Shown here: positions 17,422-27,089 of the stretch, in pieces | Numbering within the stretch: the first letter of the stretch is position 1 | How the letters are laid out: each line of letters begins with the position of its first letter | Source of the DNA: Streptomyces anulatus | Lineage (GTDB): Bacteria > Actinomycetota > Actinomycetes > Streptomycetales > Streptomycetaceae | DNA: 64,000 nucleotides | Direction: 5' to 3' | Assembly (NCBI RefSeq): GCF_014650675.1 | Contig: NZ_BMVK01000001.1 | Span: 248,001-312,000, forward strand | Position numbers and translations under genes: made by a program | The notes under the pieces: model-generated | Seen by the model: only the letters and a program-made list of their open reading frames with translations | What the model was told of the DNA's origin: nothing | The model's database searches: none

Positions 17422-20400
17422 GGGTCGCCGCCTCCATCATCTTCTCGGTGGTCTCCTGCTCGGAGAGACCGGCGAGCTCAGCGGCGTCCTTGGCGGCGAG
17501 CACTGCCTTGTACGTGGACGGGATGATCTTGCTGAAGCGGGTCACGGCGGTGTCCCACTCGGCGAGGAGCTTCTCGGCGACGGTGGAGCCGGTCTCCTCC
17601 TGGTGGCGGCGCACGACGTCGTGCAGCCACTGCCTGTCGGTGTCGTCCGGTTCCTCGACCGCGCCGAGGTTGCCGACGTTGACGTTGTCGCGGTTCAGGT
17701 CGATGACGTACGCGACGCCGCCCGACATACCGGCGGCGAAGTTGCGGCCGGTCTCGCCGAGGACGACGGCCTGGCCGCCGGTCATGTACTCGCAGCCGTG
17801 GTCGCCGACGCCTTCGGAGACGACGAGCGCACCGGAGTTGCGGACGCAGAAGCGTTCGCCGGTGCGGCCGCGCAGGAAGATCTCGCCGCCGGTCGCGCCG
17901 TAGCCGATGGTGTTGCCGGCGATGGTGGAGTACTCGGCGAGGTGGTCGGCGCCCCGGTCCGGGCGGACGACGACCCGGCCGCCGGAGAGGCCCTTGCCGA
18001 CGTAGTCGTTGGCGTCGCCCTCCAGGCGCAGGGTCACGCCGCGCGGCAGGAACGCGCCGAAGGACTGGCCGGCCGAGCCGGTGAAGGTGATGTCGATGGT
18101 GTTCTCGGGCAGGCCCGGACCACCGAACTTCTTGGTCACCTCGTGGCCGAGCATGGTGCCGACGGTCCGGTTGATGTTGCGGATCGCGACCTGGGCGCGG
18201 ACCGGCTGGGCGGCCTCGGGGCTCGTCGCTCCGAGCGCGTCGGCGGCCAGCTTGATCAGCTGGTTGTCGAGGGCCTTCGTCAGACCGTGGTCCTGCTCGA
18301 CGATGCGGTGGCGGACCGCGCCCTCGGGCAGTTCGGGGACGTGGAAGAGCGGAGCCAGGTCCAGGCCCTGCGCCTTCCAGTGGGTGATCGCCCGGTCGGT
18401 GTCGAGGAGTTCGGCGTGGCCGACGGCCTCCTCGATGGTGCGGAAGCCCAGCTCGGCGAGGATCTCGCGGACCTCTTCGGCGATGAACTCGAAGAAGTTG
18501 ACGATGTATTCGGCCTTGCCGGAGAACCGGTCGCGGAGCACCGGGTTCTGGGTGGCGATGCCGACCGGGCAGGTGTCCAGGTGGCAGACGCGCATCATGA
18601 CGCAGCCGGAGACGACGAGCGGCGCGGTCGCGAAACCGAACTCCTCGGCGCCCAGCAGTGCGGCGATGACGACGTCGCGGCCGGTCTTGAGCTGGCCGTC
18701 GGTCTGCACGACGATGCGGTCGCGCAGACCGTTGAGCAGCAGGGTCTGCTGGGTCTCGGCGAGGCCGAGCTCCCAGGGGCCGCCCGCGTGCTTGAGCGAG
18801 GTGAGCGGGGAGGCGCCCGTTCCGCCGTCGTGGCCGGAGATGAGGACGACGTCCGCGTGGGCCTTGGAGACACCTGCGGCGACCGTGCCGACGCCGACCT
18901 CGGAGACCAGCTTCACGTGGATCCGCGCCTGCGGGTTCGCGTTCTTCAGGTCGTGGATCAGCTGGGCGAGGTCTTCGATGGAGTAGATGTCGTGGTGGGG
19001 CGGCGGCGAGATGAGGCCGACGCCGGGCGTCGAGTGACGCGTCTTGGCGACCCACGGGTAGACCTTGTGGCCGGGCAGCTGGCCGCCCTCGCCGGGCTTG
19101 GCGCCCTGGGCCATCTTGATCTGGATGTCGTCCGCGTTGACCAGGTATTCGCTGGTCACACCGAAGCGGCCGGAGGCGACCTGCTTGATGGAGGAGCGGC
19201 GCGCCGGGTCGTACAGGCGCTCGGAGTCCTCGCCGCCCTCGCCGGTGTTGGACTTGCCGCCGAGCTGGTTCATCGCGATGGCGAGCGTCTCGTGCGCCTC
19301 GCGGGAGATGGAGCCGTACGACATGGCGCCGGTGGAGAAACGCTTGAAGATCTCGGAGGCGGGCTCGACCTCGTCGAGGGAGATCGGCTCGCGGCCGGAG
19401 TCGAAGCCGAAGAGGCCGCGGAGCGTCATGAGGCGCTCGGACTGCTCGTTCACCCGGTCCGTGTACTGCTTGAAGATGTCGTAGCGCCGGTTGCGGGTGG
19501 CGTGCTGGAGGCGGAAGACCGTCTCCGGGTCGAACAGGTGCGGTTCGCCCTCGCGCCGCCACTGGTACTCGCCGCCGATCTCCAGCGCGCGGTGCGAGGC
19601 CGCGATGCCGGAGGCGGGGTACGCCTTGGTGTGCCGGGCGGCGACCTCCTTGGCGACGACGTCCAGACCGGCGCCGCCGATCTTGGTGGCGGTGCCGTTG
19701 AAGTACGTCGCGACGAAGGCCTCGTCGAGGCCGACGGCCTCGAAGACCTGCGCGCCCCGGTAGGAGGCGACGGTGGAGATGCCCATCTTGGACATGACCT
19801 TCAGGACGCCCTTGCCGAGCGCGTAGATCAGGTTCCGGATGGCCTGCTCGGCCTCGATGTTCTCGATGAAGGTGCCGGCGCGGACCAGGTCCTCGACGGA
19901 CTCCATGGCGAGGTACGGGTTGACCGCGGCGGCGCCGTAGCCGATGAGCAGCGCGACGTGGTGGACCTCGCGGACGTCCCCGGCCTCGACCAGCAGGCCC
20001 ACCTGGGTGCGCTGCTTGGTGCGGATGAGGTGGTGGTGGACGGCGGAGGTGAGCAGCAGGGAGGGGATCGGCGCGTGCTCGGCGTCGGAGTGCCGGTCGG
20101 AGAGGACGACCAGGCGGGCGCCGTCCTCTATGGCGGCGTCGACCTCGGCGCAGATCTGCTCGATCCGCGCGGCCAGCGCCTCGCCGCCGCCTCCGACCCG
20201 GTAGAGACCGGAGAGGGTGGCGGCCTTCATGCCCGGCATGTCGCCGTCGGCGTTGATGTGTATCAGCTTGGCGAGCTCGTCGTTGTCGATCACCGGGAAG
20301 GGCAGCGTGACGCTGCGGCACGCGGCGGCGGTCGGCTCCAGGATGTTGCCCTGGGGGCCCAGCGAGGAGCGCAGCGAGGTGACGAGCTCCTCGCGGATGG

Positions 20401-21973
20401 CGTCCAGCGGCGGGTTGGTGACCTGGGCGAAGAGCTGGGTGAAGTAGTCGAAGAGCAGCCGGGGGCGCTCGGACAGCGCGGCGATCGGCGAGTCGGTGCC
20501 CATGGAGCCGAGCGGTTCGCCGGCGGTGCGGGCCATCGGCGCGAGGATGACGCGGAGCTCTTCCTCGGTGTAGCCGAAGGTCTGCTGGCGGCGGGTGACC
20601 GAGGCGTGGGTGTGCACGATGTGCTCACGCTCGGGCAGGTCGCTCAGCTCGATCTCGCCGGTCTCCAGCCACTCCTGGTAGGGCTGCTCGGCGGCGAGGG
20701 ACGCCTTGATCTCGTCGTCCTCGATGATGCGGTGCTCGGCGGTGTCGACGAGGAACATCTTGCCGGGCTGGAGGCGGCCCTTGCGGACGACCTTCGCCGG
20801 GTCGATGTCCAGGACGCCGACCTCGGAGGAGAGCACGACGAGGCCGTCGTCGGTGACCCAGTAGCGGCCGGGGCGCAGACCGTTGCGGTCGAGGACCGCG
20901 CCGACCTGGACGCCGTCGGTGAAGGTGACGCAGGCCGGGCCGTCCCAGGGCTCCATCATCGTGGCGTGGTACTGGTAGAACGCGCGCCGGGCCGGGTCCA
21001 TCGAGTCGTGGTTCTCCCACGCCTCGGGGACCATCATCAGCACCGAGTGCGGCAGCGAGCGCCCGCCGAGGTGGAGCAGCTCCAGGACCTCGTCGAAGGA
21101 GGCCGAGTCGGAGGCGTCCGGGGTGCAGACGGGGAAGATCCGGTCGAGCTGCGCCTGGCCGAAGAGTTCGGAGGCGAGCTGGGACTCGCGGGCCTTCATC
21201 CAGTTGCGGTTGCCCTTGACCGTGTTGATCTCGCCGTTGTGCGCGACGAAGCGGTACGGGTGGGCCAGCGGCCAGCTGGGGAAGGTGTTGGTGGAGAAGC
21301 GGGAGTGGACCAGCGCGACCGTGGAGGCGAAGCGGCGGTCGGAGAGGTCCGGGAAGAACGGCTCCAGCTGCCCGGTGGTGAGCATGCCCTTGTAGACGAT
21401 GGTGCGGGCGGAGAGCGAGGGGAAGTACACCCCGGCCTCACGCTCGGCACGCTTGCGCAGGACGAAGGCCTTGCGGTCCAGGACGATGCCGGTGCTCTCG
21501 CCGTCGGCGACGAAGACCTGGCGGAATTCGGGCATGGTGGCGCGGGCGCCGTTGCCGAGAAGCGCGGGGGTGACCGGGACGTCGCGCCAGCCGAGGACCT
21601 TCAGGCCCTCCTGGGCGGCGATCTCCTCGATCGTCCGGACGGCTTCGGTGGAGTCGTCCGAGGGGAGGAAGGCGATGCCCACGGCATACGAGCCGGCCTC
21701 GGGGAGTTCGAAAGGGGTCTCGGCGCGGAGGAAGGCGTCGGGGACCTGGCAGAGAATGCCGGCGCCGTCGCCGGAGTCGGGCTCGGAGCCGGTGGCGCCG
21801 CGGTGTTCGAGGTTGCGCAGTACGGTCAGCGCCTGCTCGACCAGCTCATGGCTGGCCACACCGGTCAGAGTGGCCACGAACCCGACACCACAGGCGTCGT
21901 GTTCGTTACGGGGGTCGTACATCCCCTGCTGGGCGGGGCGACCGTCCATGGGCGACCAGGCGTCGATACGCAT
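17414..21973 (-). CDS. gltB: Glutamate synthase (NADPH) large subunit
   Basis: This 1519-residue GltB starts with a short propeptide cut before C28 ([13 protein letters not shown]), the glutamine amidotransferase nucleophile. The FMN/2-oxoglutarate synthase domain follows, with [11 protein letters not shown], a 3Fe-4S cluster region [15 protein letters not shown] and the glycine-rich beta-helix C-terminus. It makes glutamate from glutamine and 2-oxoglutarate with GltD. The ATG is at 21973. A 7-bp perfect inverted repeat and an array of GTGACC boxes lie 90-165 bp upstream. The opposite strand also has a very long open frame, a GC artefact. Confidence 0.98.
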   Translation of the reverse strand: MRIDAWSPMDGRPAQQGMYDPRNEHDACGVGFVATLTGVASHELVEQALTVLRNLEHRGATGSEPDSGDGAGILCQVPDAFLRAETPFELPEAGSYAVGIAFLPSDDSTEAVRTIEEIAAQEGLKVLGWRDVPVTPALLGNGARATMPEFRQVFVADGESTGIVLDRKAFVLRKRAEREAGVYFPSLSARTIVYKGMLTTGQLEPFFPDLSDRRFASTVALVHSRFSTNTFPSWPLAHPYRFVAHNGEINTVKGNRNWMKARESQLASELFGQAQLDRIFPVCTPDASDSASFDEVLELLHLGGRSLPHSVLMMVPEAWENHDSMDPARRAFYQYHATMMEPWDGPACVTFTDGVQVGAVLDRNGLRPGRYWVTDDGLVVLSSEVGVLDIDPAKVVRKGRLQPGKMFLVDTAEHRIIEDDEIKASLAAEQPYQEWLETGEIELSDLPEREHIVHTHASVTRRQQTFGYTEEELRVILAPMARTAGEPLGSMGTDSPIAALSERPRLLFDYFTQLFAQVTNPPLDAIREELVTSLRSSLGPQGNILEPTAAACRSVTLPFPVIDNDELAKLIHINADGDMPGMKAATLSGLYRVGGGGEALAARIEQICAEVDAAIEDGARLVVLSDRHSDAEHAPIPSLLLTSAVHHHLIRTKQRTQVGLLVEAGDVREVHHVALLIGYGAAAVNPYLAMESVEDLVRAGTFIENIEAEQAIRNLIYALGKGVLKVMSKMGISTVASYRGAQVFEAVGLDEAFVATYFNGTATKIGGAGLDVVAKEVAARHTKAYPASGIAASHRALEIGGEYQWRREGEPHLFDPETVFRLQHATRNRRYDIFKQYTDRVNEQSERLMTLRGLFGFDSGREPISLDEVEPASEIFKRFSTGAMSYGSISREAHETLAIAMNQLGGKSNTGEGGEDSERLYDPARRSSIKQVASGRFGVTSEYLVNADDIQIKMAQGAKPGEGGQLPGHKVYPWVAKTRHSTPGVGLISPPPHHDIYSIEDLAQLIHDLKNANPQARIHVKLVSEVGVGTVAAGVSKAHADVVLISGHDGGTGASPLTSLKHAGGPWELGLAETQQTLLLNGLRDRIVVQTDGQLKTGRDVVIAALLGAEEFGFATAPLVVSGCVMMRVCHLDTCPVGIATQNPVLRDRFSGKAEYIVNFFEFIAEEVREILAELGFRTIEEAVGHAELLDTDRAITHWKAQGLDLAPLFHVPELPEGAVRHRIVEQDHGLTKALDNQLIKLAADALGATSPEAAQPVRAQVAIRNINRTVGTMLGHEVTKKFGGPGLPENTIDITFTGSAGQSFGAFLPRGVTLRLEGDANDYVGKGLSGGRVVVRPDRGADHLAEYSTIAGNTIGYGATGGEIFLRGRTGERFCVRNSGALVVSEGVGDHGCEYMTGGQAVVLGETGRNFAAGMSGGVAYVIDLNRDNVNVGNLGAVEEPDDTDRQWLHDVVRRHQEETGSTVAEKLLAEWDTAVTRFSKIIPSTYKAVLAAKDAAELAGLSEQETTEKMMEAATHG

Positions 21974-22428
21974 CGGCTCTCCCGTCGTCGTCGTGGCATT
22001 TGCGGTGCCGAGGGACGACGTTGGCCCTCTGCGAAATTTCGTGCAGGTTACATGATGGGGCGCTTCTCAAGAAGCGGAAGGCGTGTTCCAACATGCGGAC
22101 ACCGTGGTGACCGGAAGTGACTGGGTGACCAGAGGTGACCGGACCGACCAGGGGGTGGGTCGCTGTCGGAAAGATCGGCGCCCGGGGAGTCGCAGAGAGC
22201 AGGCGTCGTTGCCTGCGGTGCCTACGGCTCATGCCCGGTGGCGACGGAAACGAAACCACCGAGTAACGGCTACTTATGTGTAGCCCTGCATAGAGTCTCA
22301 TTTTACGGCCGCGGGACCCGTCCCGCCCAGTGGGCGGCGCCAAGACGTACGTCACACGGGTTGCCGCGTCGTTGCGCCGTTCGGGCGGCCCGGTTACGCC
22401 GCCCGCCCACGCGCCCGCGTCACCCGCG
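21974..22428. promoter_or_regulatory. gltB upstream region with repeated boxes; no gene seen
   Basis: This 455-bp stretch lies between the gltB start and the 3' end of the VIT1-type gene. CGCTTCT and AGAAGCG (22061-22076, 2-bp centre) form a perfect inverted repeat 88 bp from the gltB ATG. Four GTGAC(C/T) boxes start at 22107, 22117, 22125 and 22135 with 10-8-10 spacing. GGCTA and TAGCC near 22269-22285 can form a small hairpin. I see no convincing open frame or RNA gene here. Confidence 0.5.
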
Positions 22429-23160
22429 TCATCCGACGGCGACGCCGAACAGGGTGCCGAGTCCGTACGTCATCGCCGCCGCCGCACCACCCAGGGCGAG
22501 CTGGCGCAGTCCGCTGAACCACCAGCTGCGGGCGGTCACCCGGGCCACCACCGCACCGCAGGCGAAGAGCCCGATCAGCGCGAGGAGCACCGCGGGCCAC
22601 AGGGCGCTCGCGCCGAGGAGGTAGGGCAGAACCGGCAGCAGGGCGCCGAGCGCGAACGCGCCGAACGACGAGACGGCGGCCACCAGCGGCGAGGGCAGGT
22701 CGCCCGGGTCGATGCCGAGCTCCTCGCGGGCGTGGATCTCCAGCGCCTGCTCCGGGTCGCGCGACAGCTGCCGGGCGACCTCGTGGGCCAGCGGGGCGTC
22801 CACCCCCCGGGACTCGTAGAGGGCGGCCAGCTCGGCCATCTCGTCCTTGGGGTGCTTACGGAGCTCGCGGCGCTCGACGTCGAGCTCGGCCTCGACCAGC
22901 TCGCGCTGCGAGGCGACGGAGGTGTATTCACCCGCCGCCATGGAGAAGGCCCCGGCCGCGAGCCCCGCCAGGCCGGTGATCACGATGGTCTGCTGGGAGA
23001 CCGCGCCGCCCGCGACCCCGGTCATCAGGGCGAGGTTGGAGACCAGACCGTCCATCGCGCCGAAGACGGCGGGGCGCAGCCAGCCGCCGTTCACATCCCG
23101 GTGGGTGTGGTTGTCCCGGTGCGCCTCGTGCAGGACGGCTTCGGTCTCGATGATGGCCAC
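22429..23160 (-). CDS. VIT1/CCC1 family transporter (Fe2+/Mn2+)
   Basis: This 243-residue membrane protein starts at GTG 23160, which has GGGGAG nine bases upstream; a longer frame to 23220 lacks a ribosome-binding site. It has the VIT1 pattern: WLRPAVFGAMDGLVSNLALM in the first helix, then GLAAGAFSMAAGEYTSVASQ, a charged cytosolic segment (residues about 95-150) and three more hydrophobic helices. The family exports or sequesters iron and manganese. Two AAGSC-type palindromes upstream (23267-23282 and 23306-23317) could be metal-responsive operators. Confidence 0.9.
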   Translation of the reverse strand: MAIIETEAVLHEAHRDNHTHRDVNGGWLRPAVFGAMDGLVSNLALMTGVAGGAVSQQTIVITGLAGLAAGAFSMAAGEYTSVASQRELVEAELDVERRELRKHPKDEMAELAALYESRGVDAPLAHEVARQLSRDPEQALEIHAREELGIDPGDLPSPLVAAVSSFGAFALGALLPVLPYLLGASALWPAVLLALIGLFACGAVVARVTARSWWFSGLRQLALGGAAAAMTYGLGTLFGVAVG

Positions 23161-23489
23161 GGCGTGCTTCTCCCCTTTGCTCCGGCGGGCCGTCACCCCG
23201 CCGTTCCCCACTGAATACAACTTTCGACAGAGTCCAAACTACGCCGTCCGGGCGACCTCCGCCAGCAAGCCAGGCCTGGCTTACCACCCCTCTGACCTGC
23301 GAAGAAAGGCCAGCCTTAGCTATCCGGGCCGTCATCCGCCTGGCCCCTTTCCCGCTGTTTTCCGCCTCTCCTCGCCCGCCGCGTGGCACAGATGCGGACA
23401 GGGCCCGGAAACGGAATCGGATTCGGACTCGGATTCGGATTCGGACTCGGATGGGGATTCCCACCGCCGGACGAGCGAAGGGCGACGCG
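23161..23489. promoter_or_regulatory. Divergent promoter region with two palindromes and a hexamer repeat
   Basis: This 329-bp region separates the VIT1-type gene from the ADP-ribosylglycohydrolase operon. AAGCCAGGCCTGGCTT (23267-23282) is a perfect 16-bp palindrome and AAGGCCAGCCTT (23306-23317) a related 12-bp palindrome with a 2-bp centre. At 23414-23452 a hexamer TCGGAT/TCGGAC is repeated about six times, ending 38 bp before the operon ATG. No gene is evident. Confidence 0.55.
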
Positions 23490-24629
23490 ATGGACACGGC
23501 CGTCGGCAATGACCGGGCCAGGGGTGCGCTGCTGGGACTGGCGGTCGGGGACGCGCTCGGCGCCCCGGCGGAGAACCTGCGGCCCTCCGAGATCCGCCGC
23601 CGCTGGGGGCGGATCGAGGGGTTCGTGAGCGATGACCCGGCGGGCACCGACGACACGGAGTACGCCATCTTCTCCGGGCTGCTGCTGGCCCGGCACGGCT
23701 CGGCGCTCGACGTCTCCCATGTGGAGCGGGCGTGGCACCACTGGATCGCCGACCTGGACGAGGGCCCGTTCCGGGGGGCCGGGTTCAGCGAGCGCGGCAC
23801 GCTGGAGAACCTGCGCCGGGGCCTGGCCGCGCCGATCTCGGCCCAGCACCGGCACGCCTGGAGCGACGGGCTCGCGATGCGGGCGGCGCCCTTCGGGGTC
23901 TTCGCGGCGGGCCGCCCCGCCGAGGCGGCCCGGCTGGTCGCGGTGGACGGCCGGGTCAGCCACGAGGGCGAGGGGATCTACGGGGGCCAGGCGGTGGCGG
24001 CCGGGGTGGCGGCGGCCATGGTCGGCTCGGGCCTCGCCTCGGTGATCGCGGCCGCGCTCTCGGTGGTCCCGATGGACTCCTGGACGGCCCGGTCCCTGCG
24101 CCGGGCGGTGGCGGCGGCCCAGCGGCCCCACCCCGACCGGCTCACGATGGAGCGGGCGGTGCGTTCGGCGGTGGTGATCGCGGGCTACCCGTGGACCGAC
24201 CTCGCGCCGGAGGCGGTGGGCCTGGCGTTCGGGGCGTTCACGGCGGCGCGCGGGGACTTCCGGACGGCGGTGCTCACGGCCGTCAACATGGGCCGCGACG
24301 CGGACACGACGGCGGCGGTGGCGGGCGCCCTGGCCGGGGCGCTGAACGGGGAGAGCGCCATCCCGCCGGACTGGGCGGGCGCGATCGGTCCGGTCCGGGG
24401 CAGCTGCCTGCCCTCGATGCGCGGCTACCACGTGCTGGACATCGCGGAGCTGCTGACCCCGGAGGACCCGGACGGGGCCGGACCGGCAGAGGCCCCACCG
24501 GAGCGGGGCGGCGGTCGCGAGCCGTCGGCCGTACGGGACATGGCGTCGGTGGCGGCTCCCTTCGAGCCCGTACGGGACATGGCGTCCGCGGCGGCCTCCT
24601 TCGCACCCGTACGGGAGGACCGGCGATGA
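23490..24629 (+). CDS. ADP-ribosylglycohydrolase family protein 1
   Basis: This 379-residue DraG/ARH-fold enzyme has LLGLAVGDALGAPAE at residues 14-28, the metal motif TDDT at 53-56 and the second metal motif GRDADT at 268-273, so the binuclear-metal site looks complete. The family hydrolyses N- or O-glycosidic bonds to ADP-ribose or related ribosyl groups. The C-terminal 45 residues form a low-complexity tail with two VRDMAS repeats. It heads a seven-gene run with coupled starts; the next gene begins in an ATGA at 24626. The ATG at 23490 is preferred over one 39 bp upstream inside the hexamer repeat. Confidence 0.9.
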   Translation: MDTAVGNDRARGALLGLAVGDALGAPAENLRPSEIRRRWGRIEGFVSDDPAGTDDTEYAIFSGLLLARHGSALDVSHVERAWHHWIADLDEGPFRGAGFSERGTLENLRRGLAAPISAQHRHAWSDGLAMRAAPFGVFAAGRPAEAARLVAVDGRVSHEGEGIYGGQAVAAGVAAAMVGSGLASVIAAALSVVPMDSWTARSLRRAVAAAQRPHPDRLTMERAVRSAVVIAGYPWTDLAPEAVGLAFGAFTAARGDFRTAVLTAVNMGRDADTTAAVAGALAGALNGESAIPPDWAGAIGPVRGSCLPSMRGYHVLDIAELLTPEDPDGAGPAEAPPERGGGREPSAVRDMASVAAPFEPVRDMASAAASFAPVREDRR

Positions 24630-25969
24630 CGACGGCAGGGGACGCGACCGGGGGCGTGCCGGGCATGACCACGCCCCGCGGCGCGGCAGGAGCGGGCCCG
24701 GTGGCGGAGACGGCACGCGACGCGGCCGGGGCGGCGGCCTCTCCCGGCGGCCCCGCCCCCTCCCGCCGGGCCCGGATCGAAGGGCTGCTGCTCGGGCTCG
24801 CGGCGGGCGACGCCGCCGGCTGGCCCGCCGCCCGGCACCGGGCGGCCCGGATGCCCGAGTGGACCCGGCGGCTCACCCGGGAGCTGGACACCTTCGCCGA
24901 GCAGAACGCAACCACCACGCTCCCGGTGCCCATCGCCCTCAACCAGCCGCCCGAGCCGCTGCGGCTCGGCCCGTCCGACGACGCCGAATGGGCCGCGTTC
25001 GCCGCCCGTACGGTGCTGGCGGCGGCGGCCGACGACGCGGCGGACCTCTCCTCCGGCCGCCGGATGCGGGACGCGGTCGACCGGGCCTGGAACGCGCTGG
25101 CCGCCACCGTCGCCGCCGCCAGCGCCCGGGCCCCCGAGGTCGAGGCGGCGGTGCTCCCGCTGCGGGCCCGTATCTCGGTGCGGGCCGGGCTCGGCAACCT
25201 GGCCGCCGGGCTGCGGCCGCCCGCCACCGGGCACGACAACCCGCACTACTTCGACGACGCCGCCTGCGTGCGGGCCGCCGTGCTCGCCGTGGTCCACCCG
25301 GGCGACCCGGAGGAGGCCGCCGCGCTCGCCGAGTTCGACGCCCGCTACACCCAGGACGGCGACGGGGTGCACGGGGCGCGGGCCGTGGCCGCCGCGATCG
25401 CCGTGGCGCTGGCCGGGGCGGACGTCGACACGGTGGTGAACGCGGCCATCGCCCAGCTCCCCGAGGGCACCGAGATCGCCCGCAACGCCGCGCACGCGGT
25501 CCGCCTGGCCCGGGAGTTCGCGGGCGAGCCGGCCGGGGCGTTCGCCCTGGTCCCGGTGCTGGAGCACCAGATCGTGGACCACGTCTACAGCTACGGGATC
25601 GCGGCGGCCGAGACCGTGCCGGTCGCCCTGGCCCTCACCACCGCGGCCCGGGGCGAGATCGCCCAGGCGATCCCGGCCGCCGCCTGTCTGTCCCGGGTCG
25701 CGGACTCCGCGCCCGCCCTGGCCGGGGCGCTGACCGGGGCGATCGGCTCGGTCACCGCCGTGCCGGCGGGCTGGCGCGAGGCGTGCCGGACACTGGCGGG
25801 CTGTGCGCTGCCCCGACTCGCGGGCACGGACCTGATCGAACTCGCCGGGCTGCTGGCAGCCACGGAACCGGCCGTCCCGGGTGGACAATTCCGGCATGAC
25901 GCCCACAACGGCCATGGAAGCCGCCCCCTCGGCCCCGCACTCCTCCCCCACCACGCCCGGACTCGATGA
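24626..25969 (+). CDS. ADP-ribosylglycohydrolase family protein 2, degenerate metal site
   Basis: This 447-residue protein has an unconserved Ala/Gly-rich N-terminus of about 45 residues before LLLGLAAGDAAGWPAA. The first metal motif reads SDDAEW (117-122) in place of TDDTEY. In the second, SRVADS (356-361) replaces GRDADT, so the first ligand aspartate is valine (V358). It also has HYFDDAACVRAAV and DGVHGARAVAAA, where family members carry ligands. It may be a non-catalytic partner or have a changed activity. Its 3' end runs about 74 bp into the next gene in another frame, an unusually long overlap. Confidence 0.82.
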   Translation: MTTAGDATGGVPGMTTPRGAAGAGPVAETARDAAGAAASPGGPAPSRRARIEGLLLGLAAGDAAGWPAARHRAARMPEWTRRLTRELDTFAEQNATTTLPVPIALNQPPEPLRLGPSDDAEWAAFAARTVLAAAADDAADLSSGRRMRDAVDRAWNALAATVAAASARAPEVEAAVLPLRARISVRAGLGNLAAGLRPPATGHDNPHYFDDAACVRAAVLAVVHPGDPEEAAALAEFDARYTQDGDGVHGARAVAAAIAVALAGADVDTVVNAAIAQLPEGTEIARNAAHAVRLAREFAGEPAGAFALVPVLEHQIVDHVYSYGIAAAETVPVALALTTAARGEIAQAIPAAACLSRVADSAPALAGALTGAIGSVTAVPAGWREACRTLAGCALPRLAGTDLIELAGLLAATEPAVPGGQFRHDAHNGHGSRPLGPALLPHHARTR

Positions 25970-27089
25970 ACGCATCACCCGGGCCCTCGTCGGAGCCGCC
26001 GTCGGCGACGCCCTCGGCGGCCCGGTCGAGGGCTGGACCCCCGAGCAGATCGCCGAGCGCCACGGCGGCCGGGTGACCGGGATCGTCGGCCCCTGGTACG
26101 GCGAGGACTGGCGCACCGCGCGCCCCATCGCGCCGTACCACAAGGGCGACGGGCACGTCACCGACGACACCCTGATGACCCATGCGCTGATCCGGGTCTA
26201 CGACCGGGTCCGCGACCACCTCGACGCCTACGCCGTCGCGGACCACCTCGTCCCGGACCTGCTGTCGCCCCGCTGGATCCCGGAGCTGGAGGCGGAGGCC
26301 CTCCCCCTCCAGCGGATCTTCCTGGCGGAGAAGTGGATCGTGGCCCGGCTGCACTACGGGCACATGGACCCGCGCGAGGCCGGTGCGGGCAACATCGTCA
26401 ACTGCGGGGCGGCGATGTACATGGCCCCGGTCGGGCTGGTCAACGCCGGCCACCCGGAGGCCGCGTACGCCGAGGCGCTGGAGGTCGCGGCTCCCCACCA
26501 GTCCTCCTACGGGCGGGAGGCCGCCGGGGTCTTCGCGGCCGCCGTCGCCGCCGCCTGCCGCCCGGCCGCCACCCCCGGCACGGTGATCGACGCCGTCCTC
26601 GCCCTGGCGAAGGACGGCACCCGGTCCGCGATCGAGGCGGTCTGCGAAGTCGCCGTGCGGCACGACGACTTCGAGTCCGCGCTCGCCCCGCTGCGGGCGG
26701 CGGTGGAGCCCTTCGACACGGTGGGGCCCGACTACCGGAGCCCCTCGCTCGGCGCACGCCGCCCCTCCCGGCTGCACGCCATTGAGGAACTGCCCATCGC
26801 CCTGGGGATGTTGCTGGTCGGGGGCGGTGACTACCGGCATACGGTGCTCGGTTCGGTGAACTACGGGCGGGACTGCGACTCCATCGCGACGATGAGCGGG
26901 GCGATCGTGGGCGCCCTGGGAGGCGAGACCCCCGCCGACTGGGCCGCCGCGGTCGCGGAGGCGAGCCGGCTGGACCTGGACGCCCCGGCGGGGGTGCTGG
27001 CGCAGGTGGCCCGGGAGGTCTTCGCCCGGGACCTGGAGCGCCGCCGGGCCCATGAGCAGGCGTTCCGCGCGCTGGCCGGTGAGCGGTGA
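25896..27089 (+). CDS. ADP-ribosylglycohydrolase family protein 3
   Basis: This protein of about 397 residues has ALVGAAVGDALGGPVEG, HVTDDTLMTHAL (TDDT at 89-92) and GRDCDS at 324-329, a complete two-metal signature. The start is uncertain: ATGs at 25881, 25896 and 25914 all lie inside the end of the preceding gene. The insert AEKWIVARLHYGHMDPREAG and GNIVNCGAAMYMAPVG, absent from proteins 1 and 2, place it in another subfamily. The next gene starts at GTG 27086 in a GTGA overlap with its stop. Confidence 0.88.
   Translation: MTPTTAMEAAPSAPHSSPTTPGLDERITRALVGAAVGDALGGPVEGWTPEQIAERHGGRVTGIVGPWYGEDWRTARPIAPYHKGDGHVTDDTLMTHALIRVYDRVRDHLDAYAVADHLVPDLLSPRWIPELEAEALPLQRIFLAEKWIVARLHYGHMDPREAGAGNIVNCGAAMYMAPVGLVNAGHPEAAYAEALEVAAPHQSSYGREAAGVFAAAVAAACRPAATPGTVIDAVLALAKDGTRSAIEAVCEVAVRHDDFESALAPLRAAVEPFDTVGPDYRSPSLGARRPSRLHAIEELPIALGMLLVGGGDYRHTVLGSVNYGRDCDSIATMSGAIVGALGGETPADWAAAVAEASRLDLDAPAGVLAQVAREVFARDLERRRAHEQAFRALAGER

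Noticed and set aside
17348..22120. A 1590-codon open frame antisense to gltB/gltD, and a similar one of 1090 codons antisense to the LAL gene (45169-48441).
   Set aside because: They are complements of high-GC coding frames; the translations are Val/Gly/Asp/Arg-rich with no domain, and the opposite strand encodes complete known enzymes.
22107..22140. GTGAC boxes read as GlnR or PHO boxes.
   Set aside because: Spacing of 10-8-10 bp and the missing GAAAC half-sites do not fit the published patterns as I remember them, so the boxes are reported without naming a regulator.
23160..23220. A 20-codon longer start for the VIT1-type gene.
   Set aside because: The GTG at 23160 has a well-spaced GGGGAG, while the longer start has none and adds unconserved-looking sequence.
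24539..24620. Repeated VRDMAS coding at the end of hydrolase 1 as a separate mobile repeat.
   Set aside because: Only two imperfect copies are present, inside a low-complexity tail; no related copies were seen elsewhere.
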